From NCBI GenBank assembly GCA_020740775.1, contig JAHEWK010000005.1:3100001-3164000 (forward strand): 64,000 nucleotides of DNA. Direction: 5' to 3'. The stretch is from Ilyonectria destructans (lineage: Eukaryota; Ascomycota; Sordariomycetes; Hypocreales; Nectriaceae). The translations under genes and the position numbers were made by a program. This document shows positions 11,651 through 21,598 of the stretch, in pieces. The notes under the pieces are model-generated. The model was not told the origin of the DNA and searched no databases. It saw nothing but the letters and a program-made list of their open reading frames with translations. Numbering within the stretch: position 1 is the first letter of the stretch; every line of letters starts with the position of its first letter.

Positions 11651-14445
11651 ATGTCTAACCAGCGCGAATCTACAAAATGCCCCCTGGCTTGCGAGTACTG
11701 TCGCATCAAGAAGGCCAAGTGTACGAGCAATGCGCCCCGCCCTCGCGATCCAGCATTGACAATCTTCACAGGTAGTGGGACTCACCCATGTGGGAACTGT
11801 ACTGTTCGTGACCCCGGTCCATCTCAGATGTTTATCGACTCACTCTCGCAGGATCACAACGAACCATGCGTATTTCCGGAACGACGACGTCGAAGCAGAA
11901 AGCGCAAAGAACGGGAACAAGACATGGAGGATCGACTCGCCCGTATGGAAGTGCTCCTGCGCACCGCGACACAGTCAAATTCGACCGAAAGCCGCTCTGG
12001 AAGCATCGTGGATAGCATCTCAGTTGCATCTCAAGAGCAGTGGTCTAGGAGCCCCGGGCAGCTTGCGAACAGCCTTCCGTCAGAACCTCCAGAGATGATG
12101 AATTCGCCGCCCAGTTCATTGCGAGATGACGAACTCCAAGCTATCCTACCCTCGTCATGTGCAGATATGTCCTTGATCTTCTCCAGTTCAACTGCATTTA
12201 GCCCGACAATGGAAGCAAGGTCAGACTTACCAGGGGCCATCCCCGCTAACATCCCCGACCTTCCCCCGGCCGACACAATACGCGCCCAAGAAACACTCCA
12301 GATGCCAGTATCGCCGCCAAGTACTGCAGCTCCCGACGACTGCGCATCACAGGGGGTGGACCAGGTATGTGCAGCATTGTGCTTCTGATGACAAACAGCT
12401 AATTCATGAAGGAAAACTCGGACCCGCAAGGTATGAATTAGATGACACACGAGTGTAGGATGTAAACCTAATAGTTGAACAGGGTGCCCTTCATACCTAT
12501 CAATCTGCACCTTTCCAGCAGCAGAATGGATTTCGCGCCAGGTTGGAAAGCCCGAATTCGTTGCAAGCGCAAGACTGCTTTCGAAAGAGGTCATGCAAGG
12601 AGAACGGCTCGACCGAGTAATCAGCCCCGAGAGAGCGCCTGAACCGGATATTGTGACGGCATCGAAGTGGACAAAAGGTTCATCCTCACCCAATTTGAAG
12701 TTCATGGAACATGGCTGACTCCAGTAAATAGCTTACTTCGACAACTGTCTGGACGCTGTGTTCGAAATAACAGATCGCCGCGAGTTTGAGAACCGGTTAA
12801 GCGCCCATTTCAAAGGCGACCCAAACTCGACTTCAAACAAGTCGTGGTACGCCTTACGGAACATAATATACGCCTCTGGTTGTCGATTTTCATTATCTGA
12901 GGCATCGAGCCGCACCGCATTCACCGAATCACGAACTCAATCGTGGAAATATTTTGAAAACGCCCTTTCTGTTCACACCGACCTCCTCTATGTCAATACT
13001 GACTTGACTTCGATACAAGCTTTACTGCTTATGGTTCGTCATTACCGAGATGGCCCACATTTTGTTTCCTTCTGTAAAGACTAACGTCAGTCGTAGGGAT
13101 TTCATGCTGAAGCTCTTGGCACCCCCGCATTGGAGTACATGTTGATATCAAGTGCAACTCGCCTTGCTCAGTCCAAGGGTTTACATCTGGCACCACCTCG
13201 GTCTCTCCAAGCATCTAGTGAGGAGTTATTGGAAAGACAGTCACTGTGGTGGACCTTGTATTCCTATGAGAAGCATCTTGCGTACCGGTCAGGACGGCCA
13301 TCAGTCAGTCTATCTGGTGTTAAGCCCATGGCGCGTAACTAATGTTGAAATAGGCAATCGATGACGACTACATTAGTTGTCCCATACCTACAACCCTAAA
13401 GCGCGGATCGAACGTGTCTTTGGAGTTTGTCGCAAAAACCATCGCCCACGCCCAGATTTCATCTGCTGTCGCAAAACAATTGAACACCGCCAAAGCGATG
13501 AGGGACTCTCCTGAAACCATATTGGGACACATTCAAGATCTAGACAATCAACTTCAAGAATGGCGCGAGTCCCTTGGTCCCTTGTTCCGAACGCAAGCCC
13601 CGTTTAAGACTCATGGATTGCCACCAGGAACACAAGTGTTCCACCTCCTATATCTGCACTTTTCCTACTATGCGTTGGTGATTGCAGTTCACGGAGTGTT
13701 TTGTTATCCATGGAACAGACCCGATCTACAAAACAGCACGAACCCAGAAATCCATGCTCAGATACGCAAGAGCACGGAGGCAGTGGCTGACGCGTCGAGG
13801 CAAATAATTCTGGGCGTTCAAAGGCTTGAAATAACTGCCTGTGTTCCAGTTTGGTACGTCATTCCGAGACTCCGGTTTTCACATTTCATAAATTCTTTCC
13901 AACGTTATCCACTTGATGCTTACTGGTAAACCAATCTCTAGGGTGACTTTCTATTTCCCACTGGTAGGCTTGATCAACATGTTTATCTGCGTGTTGAAAA
14001 ACCCTCTTAGTCCTTCAACAGCATCCGATCTCTCTCTGATGGACATTGTCGTCGGCCATTTCGGATATATGGAGTTTATTTCTTCATCTGAACTAGAGTT
14101 TCCATTTCCGAGAGAAATCGCATCGTATGCACGGAATCTCGTGAAGCAGGCACGAAGTGGTGCGACAGCTGAACCCCGCGACCCGCCTCAGAGCAAAGCC
14201 AGCAACACACAGTCTCAATCCATCCCGATGCCAGTCGCTCCAGAGGTTAGCTCTACCAGCCAAAGTATGGAATTTTACTGACATCTTCTCCTCTGCAGAT
14301 GCCTTCTTTCGATATGGTTTTGGGAATGGAAGACTGGTGCACGTTTCTCCCCTCGTTTCCTCAGATTGGCTCCATGCCATTTAACGGAATTTTTGAGGGT
14401 GATGAGAGCCAAGTACTGGAAAATAATCCATTGAATTTCCAATAG
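11651..14445 (+). CDS. Zn2Cys6 transcription factor (candidate regulator of region A)
   Basis: Fungal binuclear-cluster transcription factor starting MSNQRESTKCPLACEYCR. Removing two introns inside the DNA-binding domain (11721-11771 and 11804-11851) gives CEYCRIKKAKC, then SGTHPCGNC, then TDHNEPC, which is a canonical C-x2-C-x6-C-x5-C-x2-C-x6-C cluster. A basic linker (RRRRSRKRKERE) and a short coiled-coil-like stretch (MEDRLARMEVLL) follow. Later exons encode the fungal-specific middle homology region, including SATRLAQSKGLHL, RQSLWWTLYSYEKHLAYRSGRPS and IDDDYISCPIP. It ends NNPLNFQ at 14445. At least eight introns are needed. It lies centrally among the oxygenase genes, so regulation of region A is a fair inference. 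It may also control itself through the palindromes in its promoter. Confidence 0.88.
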
Positions 14446-15013
14446 GCTTAGCTTGTATTGATTCAGGCCGGAATTGATGCGTCCTAGGATGTGTTGTTTG
14501 GATCAAGAGGTGGTGGCTTTGGCGTTGATATGTGATGGAGAAGCTTGCGCAGATACCTGGCCTAACCCTGAGGTCTTTCGTTCTTTGATATCCTTGAAGC
14601 TTGATTAGCGTTTGTATTGAGTGGAACAGCACATTCAATTCCAATCGTTCATAAGATCTAATCTCGATCCATCAAGCAAGAGTGACGGAGGCTGGACCAG
14701 ACAGACGAGAATGTAGAAAACACCCGAGGTTCGTTCTCCTTGCACTGATCGTACCCTCAGGAATCTTATTTATTTGATTTTCTTCCCTGGTCCCACTCTG
14801 ATCCGTTATCTATCGGAAAACGCCCTCTTACGATCCGGCCGGAACCTGATGCTGACACTCCGTCGGAAGAGAGCCAAAGTCTTCCGGACCCACTAATCGG
14901 ACACACCATAAAGACGAGAAAGTGACATGTTAAAATGTAGCGAAGAAACATAACTCAGTTGATGTATTGTAACGCACCATTGTCCTCCTTAAAATATATC
15001 ACCAAACTCCATC
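14446..15013. promoter_or_regulatory. Promoter of the FAH-family gene
   Basis: About 570 bp. A cluster of CGG words lies at 14832-14905 (GATCCGGCCGGAAC, TCCGTCGGAAG, and TCCGGA at 14883-14888, then ATCGGAC), 110-180 bp before the start. An AT-rich TAAAATATATC lies about 20-25 bp upstream of the ATG. No coding exon was recognised. Confidence 0.4.
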
Positions 15014-15902
15014 ATGAAGGCTATTTTCAAGCGACTCGTGCGGTTCAAGGATGCCGATGGTCATATTTTCTTCGGCGAGGCGCTGTCTGACAGTCTGATC
15101 GGGTCCGAAGTCCCTGTGTACGCCGGGGACAGTCCTTGGAATCTACAGGAAACTACTCGAACTGCAAAGATATCGGAGGTACACTTACGAATGAAATACG
15201 ATCCAAGTTTGCCATATTAACCCATGTATACAGGTGCTCTGCCCCGTACCTCACGTCCCGATAATTTACGGGATTGGGTTGAATTACAAGACCCATATTG
15301 CTGAAGCCGGCTGGCCGACTCCTCAGTATCCCACAGTCTTCACGAAGCCGCCAAATGCAGCCAACGACCCTTTTGCGGACATTCATGTGAACCCACAATG
15401 CGCCAATATGGACTACGAGGGTGAACTAGCAGTCATTATTGGCCAGGATTGCAAAAATGTGTCTTCGCCAGCAGATGCTCTGGAATACGTCCTCGGTTAC
15501 GCTGTCGCAAATGACGTCAGTAGCCGGTACTGGCAAATGCCTGAAATTAGCGGACAGCAACATGGCTATGCTAAGAGTTTTGATGGATTTGCACCAATAG
15601 GGCCGGTGATCGCTTCGAGTGAGGCAATCGGAAATCTTGACGACCTTACGATTGTGACAAAGGTCAATGGTGATGAAAGACAGAGAGCCAAACTAGATGA
15701 TCTGTTGTTTGGGGTAGGTGACCTCATTGTCCACCTAAGTCGCGGAACGACACTAAAAGCTGGAACGGTTATTTTGACTGGGACGCCTGGTGGCGTGGCA
15801 GCTTTCATGAAGCCTCCGGCTTGGCTTCAAGATGGAGACACAGTGGAGGTGAGTGTGACAAATATTGGGACCATTATGAACCGACATGTATTTGAGAAGT
15901 AG
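15014..15902 (+). CDS. Fumarylacetoacetate hydrolase (FAH) family protein
   Basis: Protein of about 277 residues in two exons. The intron at about 15178-15233 (GTACAC to CAG) joins KISE to VLCPVPHVPIIYGIGLNY. FAH-fold marks are GLNYKTHIAEAG, the metal-binding MDYEGELAVIIG, NDVSSRYWQ and KSFDGFAPIGP. Further on come LDDLLFGVGDLI and TVILTGTPGGVAAFMKPP, followed by a C-terminal GTIMNRHVFEK. The family cleaves or decarboxylates acylpyruvates and fumaryl keto acids using a divalent metal, with two Glu and one Asp as ligands. Members of this short type include fumarylpyruvate hydrolases and oxaloacetate decarboxylases, so fumarylacetoacetate itself need not be the substrate. Its position beside ring hydroxylases and acetoacetyl-CoA synthetase supports the last step of an aromatic ring-fission route. 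Confidence 0.9.
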
Positions 15903-16134
15903 TCCAGATTAGTTACAATCTTTAAGCCCCGGATTCTACCTTGGTTGCTAGTTTAAATACTTACCACTGGATCGCTACCCACACCCAGATCCATACCCAC
16001 CCCGTTTCGGATTCAAACTTGGGCAATGTCATATATGATGTAAACTCATTCCTCATAAGCCGAACTGGCCCGCTGCTAGTGCCGTGGCATTATACAAGGA
16101 GCCCAAGTGAGGCAATTTCATCCATTTACTTCAC

Positions 16135-17202
16135 TCACTCCACTGGGCCCGGCTTCATGTAGCTTGGCATGTTGGCGTGGCAATCGCCAATGACGCCGAG
16201 CCAGTTCAGCGGGAGGTGATAGAGTATCAAGACAGCGCCAGCGCAGAAGCCAATGACAGCAAAGGTTCGAACTGTGCTCTGGAGGCGCGGGTGCCAGTTT
16301 TCGTACCCTGCCTCGACAGGCGACCGTCCAGTATCATACGCCTTGAGCCTCATGGCAGTGAACACTAGGCCAAGACTGGCAACAAATATCGATTCGTAGA
16401 TGGGGAACTGATACACCTGCTCAGGGAAAAGTGTCAACGGCCGGTATGTTTTGGCGTATCCATAGCCGTGCGTGATTCGGATTGCTAGGTTTTCAATGAT
16501 AAAGTCCAAGACAAATTCGATGCACCAGATGATGGTAAAAATGCCCGCGTTCGACAGGTCGGGGAAACGCTTTCTGAGCGGCTTGGCCATCTTGCTTCCA
16601 AGAATACCGAAGCCAGCACAGAAGTAGACATACATGGGCGGTCCCCAAAGCAGACTCTCACCATAGCGGCTCGAGGATTGGTGGTTGTGGAATGGCAGAT
16701 ACTTGGCCCACACTCCTCGGTTGATGCTGTTGGCGTTCCACATGAAGATGTACTGGTTGCAATTGAGGAATCCATCTGCACAGAGCGCCACCAAGCCTCC
16801 AATGACGTGACGCCCATCAAGCGTGAATTGACGTGGCTCGTCTGTGGCCTTGAAGTGTCTCAGATAAGGAAAAGCCGGCACAAGTACACAGAACCAGATG
16901 TGGGCGAACAGAACCCCAACGCTGAGAGCCTCGAAGATGCGCAGAGACACGAGGCGCCATGGCTCAATGACATCAGGGCCGAGAATCGGTGCGGGCTTGA
17001 ACTCGATGGGATCGGCGAACCAGCGAATCAAGGCCTGCGCCCACATGATGCTGAAAGCGAGGCCGAATGTAGCCATGGCCGAAGCCGTGCCGTCGCGGGA
17101 CTTCTGTTCTGACTTGCGTCCGATGCCGCCCGCAATCAACGGGCTGGTTTCATCGGGAATATTGTCATACTCTCGTTGGTGGTACGGCATAGTGGTAGCC
17201 AT
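16135..17202 (-). CDS. Multi-pass membrane protein, AveC-type spirocyclase-like
   Basis: Intronless gene for 355 residues starting MATTMPYHQREYDNIP. About seven hydrophobic segments are visible, roughly at residues 45-60, 88-112, 130-150, 190-212, 225-245, 270-295 and 318-340. Conserved-looking polar motifs sit between the helices: CADGFLNCNQYIFMWNANS, GVWAKYLPFHN, LLWGPPMYVYF, DFIIENLAI and YQFPIYES. The layout of D-x3-N, F-x-WN, a G-x-W loop and a membrane-embedded E resembles the AveC-like spirocyclase family, whose bacterial founder acts on spiroketals. This assignment is from memory of the motif pattern. The protein is longer than the roughly 240-residue Pyr4-type terpene cyclases. A GTAC palindrome and three TCCGGA sites precede it. 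Function is unproven. Confidence 0.75.
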   Translation of the reverse strand: MATTMPYHQREYDNIPDETSPLIAGGIGRKSEQKSRDGTASAMATFGLAFSIMWAQALIRWFADPIEFKPAPILGPDVIEPWRLVSLRIFEALSVGVLFAHIWFCVLVPAFPYLRHFKATDEPRQFTLDGRHVIGGLVALCADGFLNCNQYIFMWNANSINRGVWAKYLPFHNHQSSSRYGESLLWGPPMYVYFCAGFGILGSKMAKPLRKRFPDLSNAGIFTIIWCIEFVLDFIIENLAIRITHGYGYAKTYRPLTLFPEQVYQFPIYESIFVASLGLVFTAMRLKAYDTGRSPVEAGYENWHPRLQSTVRTFAVIGFCAGAVLILYHLPLNWLGVIGDCHANMPSYMKPGPVE

Positions 17203-17957
17203 GGTTGATATTATGAGAGAGCTCTATGCAAATTTACTTCTTCGTGAAGGACTGATAAAGATAAGGGTCAAGATTGATAACGCAGCTGAACCAGACGCGA
17301 AGCCTCATATATAGATGCACCATATTGCTTCTTTAATCTAGATTACTAGCTGCAGCCTGGTTTACTCAGCAAATATTACTGCTAAGCCGCCGGCGCTGTT
17401 CAAGTGGACATTTGCGATGCGCGCGGAACCGGGGCTGTTGGTTCCGGACAAAGCAAAAAGCTGACTTGCTCCCTTAAATCCGGACGCTCAGGGAATCCCT
17501 AAAACTCGCACATCTTGGCATCTCGCGGCACAATTGTGAGCGCTGCTCCATCCCTTCGCTCGAAATGGAGGGGTTAATAGTTCTAATAACCCTCCGGCTG
17601 ATCCGCCGTTGTACCAGTACAATGCAGTCCGGATTGCGCCCTAGGACCTGGAATGGAAAGTCGGCGCCGAGCCAGCCCGGGATCTACGTTTGAAGCCGAT
17701 TTGCCGATTTTCGGGTTTCCGGCTTCAAGACGACGACCCGGACACGGATTATTCACAGCTCCCGTTTCGCCTTCATTGTGCGCCGCATCTGCATCGGAGA
17801 CGGAAGATGGCAATGCACTACAACTGGATTAATTCTCGGGGCGATTGTAATTATGCGAAGCGTCCCCGAATTGGCATCTGTTGCTCGACATTCCGTGGCA
17901 AGATTTTCCATTGAAGGGGAGAAGTATATATATCTAGCCAAGTACGACTGCTGGTGT
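17203..17957. promoter_or_regulatory. Promoter region of the AveC-like gene
   Basis: About 750 bp upstream of the membrane-protein gene. It contains TCCGGA at 17443-17448, 17479-17484 and 17628-17633. The near-palindrome TTGTACCAGTACAA lies at 17609-17622. A small inverted repeat has arms TTGAAGCC (17690-17697) and GGCTTCAA (17721-17728). No exon was recognised. Confidence 0.45.
17609..17622. promoter_or_regulatory. 14-bp GTAC near-palindrome (third copy)
   Basis: TTGTACCAGTACAA matches the pair at 11439-11466 upstream of the Zn2Cys6 regulator. It lies about 410 bp upstream of the AveC-like gene, which suggests a shared regulator. Confidence 0.45.
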
Positions 17958-18627
17958 TCAGCCGATGACACGGCTAACCTTTGTTTCAATGTAAAACCCT
18001 CCGTTCTCAACAACAAAATGGGCGCTCCCAACAAACAGACTGTGATCCAGCTTCCTCAAAGATTCCGACCCTGTTTGAAACGTGACATGAGAGAAAGCAT
18101 TCCCATAAGCCGTCGTTTTCGCGTTTGGATTGGCGGTTAAAATAGCCAAGAACGCTTCATCTACCTCAACAATTCCCGTGTAAGAATACGTGAGAATAGA
18201 ATCGTCTTTGTTCCTATTGAATGATTTAGAGACCGCCTGTGCACCACTCTGGCAGCTGACATACTTTAAAATTGCGTTGACGTTAATTCGCGTGTGGCCT
18301 TGAGACGGCTCCATGCGCACGTAGTCTGATCCATAGACAATTTCAGCATCCAATGGAACGCTAAATCCTGGCTCGCTGATCAGAGTGCCAGAGGCAATCG
18401 GCTAAAGATATCAAAACCGTCAGTTTGGAATCCACTTTGGGTGATGGCACTCGAAGAGTAAAACTAACCACAACATTCAAACTTCCCCCATCCGAGACAC
18501 TGCCTGATAGAGAATTAATAGCAACTTCCGGGAATGGATTCACCGTTGACTTACCAATTTGAAACCCCTCTGCGGGATACAGACGAGCTGTGAAAGCAGG
18601 CTCAAGTGAAGGGAATCCAGACGCCAT
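17958..18627 (-). CDS. DUF3237 family protein
   Basis: Protein of about 207 residues in two exons. The start is MASGFPSLEPAFTARLYPAE. One intron (about 18402-18462, GTTAGT to TAG) joins GGSLNVV to PIASGTLISEPGF. The pattern of an early GG, a G-S-D-Y acidic turn (YGSDYVRMEP), a central VNAILK strand, and late FQTGSESLRKLDHSLFVGSAHF matches DUF3237, a small beta-barrel family of unknown biochemical role. The family occurs in bacterial and fungal catabolic and natural-product loci. There is no signal peptide and no membrane segment. It lies between the AveC-like gene and acetoacetyl-CoA synthetase, with all three on the minus strand. Confidence 0.8.
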
Positions 18628-18869
18628 TACGAAGTCTTTACGATGCTATTGATTGAAATAAGTGCTCTGAAACACGATGATAGTCGATTTATTTTATCAA
18701 CATTAGGCTGGATGATCATATATTTAATAATGCTAATCCTCTGACTCATATACATATTTCCTATAAGCCATCACTGTCTCCGGGTTTACTAGACTGGATC
18801 AGCACGACGCATTCCGGCCCGGCGTCATCAAACTCTCCGCCCCCTGATTCCGGGCCACTGTGGACCGTC

Positions 18870-18913
18870 ATCTTCCGACATGGAGCGATATCTTCCGGGA
18901 CCGGTATCTTCCG
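18870..18913. repeat. Three ATCTTCCG repeats upstream of the DUF3237 gene
   Basis: ATCTTCCG occurs at 18870-18877, 18890-18897 and 18906-18913 (reverse CGGAAGAT), at 20- and 16-bp spacing and about 245-285 bp before the DUF3237 start. This fits repeated CGG half-sites for a zinc-cluster regulator. Confidence 0.4.
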
Positions 18914-19023
18914 ATATCTCACAACAATAGGCTACTCTGTAGTAACAATTTGATTGACATAGACTATAAACATGGGCTGTATGCTTGACTAACCGGTGCG
19001 CTCTAAGGTCCAAAATCTAGTAA

Positions 19024-21149
19024 TTATAGGAGAGCCTTGTTCCAGCTCTGCTCCTGCTTCGCATCCGCCGCCTCAATGTTGACGAACTGCTTATAGAATT
19101 CCAAGCATTCCGGATTCGCGACAGTCGGACTGACTTTCTCCATCTTCCCACTGATAATCTTTTTGATGAGAATCTCTATTTTCTTCCCGTTGTTGGTGTA
19201 TGGGATGTCGGGCACCTCGAACACGAATCGAGGCTCATGTCGAGGGCTGAGGCTGGATCGTATGGCATCCCGAAGCCTGCGAACAACCGCATGATTGTAC
19301 TTGCAGCCAGGAGCCATCTTCAAGAATAACACCACAGATTCGTCGGCATCGGTTGGACGCCTCTGGCCTACGCAGACACTGTCGCCAATCTGGGAATCTT
19401 GCTCCACGACATTGTAGATTTCGGCGGATCCAAACCGAACACCAGCTGGGTTCAGCACTCCGTCTGATCTTCCATGTGTCAGGTATCCTCCAGTGATTGG
19501 GTTGCGAGACACAAAGTCGCCTTGATTCCAAATATAATCTCCGTACTGAGCAAAGTAAGAGTTCTTATACTTCTCACCTGCTTCGTCGCCCCAGAAGCCC
19601 ACGGGCTGGCTTAGAAATGGCTGCTTGCATACGAGCTCTCCAGCAATGCCAGTATTCATTATCGAATCCCCGGCCTCATTGTCGACTTCAAACAAATCCA
19701 CAGCCATACCAAGAGATGGTACCTGTATCTCTCCTGCATACAGGGGCATAATGCCGGCTCCAGATATCAAGGAACACGCCAGATCAGTGCCACCGCATGT
19801 AGAAACAAGGTGAATGTCCGGCAGAAATCCGTCGTCGTAGAACCAGCTCGCAACTTGCGCGGTCAACGTACTTCCAGTTGATGTGACGGTACGGAGACTT
19901 GAAAGGTCCACCTGGTCTTTAGGCTTTGTGCCACTTGCCATGAGTAGAGACAGAAATTTTGCTGATGTACCGAACACATTGACGCCTAGACGCTCGACTA
20001 TTCTCGGGAGGACCAAGTTATCCGGGAACATTGGGGAGCCATCATAAACCACGACTCTGCCGCCGAAAGACAGAGACACCAAAACCATGGCCCACATCAC
20101 CCAACCGGTTGTCGTGTATTGGAGAATGGTGTCACCGGGGTGAACGTCATAGCCAAGAAACGAATCCTTCCTGACTTGCATATACAGGCCACCAGCAGAA
20201 TGCACAATGCACTTGGGGAGACCGCTTGTCCCGGAGGAGTAAACAATGAAGGCGGGGTGGTTGAAGGGTAGTTGTGCGAAGCTGAGGGTCCTACCGGTGT
20301 CTCGGGATAGAAATTGGTCCCATGAGATCATCTTAGGGCCAATAGCTGAGGGGAGTCGATCCTGGCGAGGAATGACAATAACTTGGCCCAAATTGGTGTT
20401 CTCGTTTAGCACCTCAGCCCAGGCGCAGTGTCGTGGCAACAGGTTCCTGCGCTTTCCATTGTACACCACCTCACTTTCGCAAAAGACGAGTTTGGGTCGA
20501 ATTTGATTCAGCCGGCTTAGGACTCCTTCCACGCCCATGTCCGGTGAAGAGCTTGACCATATCGCTCCGAGAGACAGGGCAGCAAGGCAACAAGTGATGG
20601 CTTCTTGACAATTGGAGATGACAGCGGCGACGCGATCGCCCGTCTTGACTCCAGATGCAACCATCGCACCGGCCAAACGGGAAACTTCGATATGAAGTTC
20701 ACGCCAAGTGACATCGCGAGAGGTTCCACCTCCTTCGGGGACGACATGTAAGACCACTTCATCCGGTTGATGGTGGGCCAGAATATTCTCAGTAAAGTTC
20801 ATTCTAACTCCTGGGAAGAAACTAGGAGGGGGATACATGGGCACGGGAGGTGGTCCCTAGTTTATGTCAATCTCAAGCCAAGAAAATAGCCGCCGGAGTC
20901 ATTTACCATAGTTTTGAAAGCGCATGTCGGTTGACCATGAGATTTAATGTCCAAAAAGTCAAAAAGATCCATCCAGAAAAGAGGCGCGGTCGCTGAATTG
21001 GTTGACCATTCCCACAGAGACTTGTAGTCGGTGATCGAGATCCCATGTTTTTTGTTTACCGTCTGGATGAGCCTTTTCAGGTTCATTCCCGATGATGGAA
21101 GCGGTTTCCATAGTAGACGAGGTTGTTGAGCGGCAATATCGGATGCCAT
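19024..21149 (-). CDS. Acetoacetyl-CoA synthetase (acetoacetate-CoA ligase)
   Basis: ANL-superfamily acyl-CoA ligase of about 685 residues in two exons. The start chosen is ATG at 21149 (MASDIAAQQPRLLWKPLPSS). An intron at about 20860-20907 joins FKTM to GPPPVPMYPPPSFFPG. The acetoacetyl-CoA synthetase N-terminal domain shows SLWEWSTN and FPGVRMNFTENIL. AMP-binding signatures are YSSGTSGLPKCIVHSAGG and the later TTTGWVMWAMV. GGTDLACSLISG and LTHGRSDGVLNPAGVRFGSA follow. The C-terminal lysine region contains NGKKIEILIKKI. The expected reaction is acetoacetate + ATP + CoA to acetoacetyl-CoA + AMP + PPi, in the cytosol. Beside an FAH-family hydrolase, recovery of acetoacetate from aromatic ring fission is a natural reading. 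It could have been recruited for another beta-keto acid. Confidence 0.9.
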
Positions 21150-21598
21150 GGTTTCAACTGCAAACGCAATAATAACAGTCGACTTATGGTGCAAAGAACG
21201 TTAGACACAGCCCCGTCGTGATGGCTACTACGCGGCATATACGAAGACTGTATTTTTAATATTTGCACCCTGGCCGCTACAGTAGGGAATTTCTTCTGTG
21301 TACGGGAATCACGGCCAAGGCGGTTTGTCGGTGTGGATTACCTCAGCCGGGTGAAGAAGCGAACCGGTCCGAGTTGTTATTTTTACCCGGAGCCCGGAAC
21401 TCGTTGCTTTTTGTCCCGGATGGCTTTGATTGGACTTTTGCCCTCACGGAACAGAGCTTTGATTAGCTTATGTACAGACAAGGTAAAGGTAAAGATTTTT
21501 TTCTATCCTGAAAATGTATCGTCTAATTCTAATTGAGGGCTGTTGTTCCTACAATTCCATCTAGAGGTATTACCACCGCGGCCGAAAACAGTATTATT
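21150..21598. other. Intergenic region upstream of acetoacetyl-CoA synthetase
   Basis: About 450 bp with CGG-containing words (ACCGGTCCG, ACCCGGAGCCCGGA, TCCCGGAT at 21350-21425). It serves as the ligase promoter and the 3' flank of the permease. No gene was recognised. Confidence 0.4.

Noticed and set aside
16135..17202. Membrane protein as a Pyr4/PaxB-type terpene cyclase
   Set aside because: It is over 100 residues longer than that family and its motif layout differs. No prenyltransferase or terpene partner is nearby.
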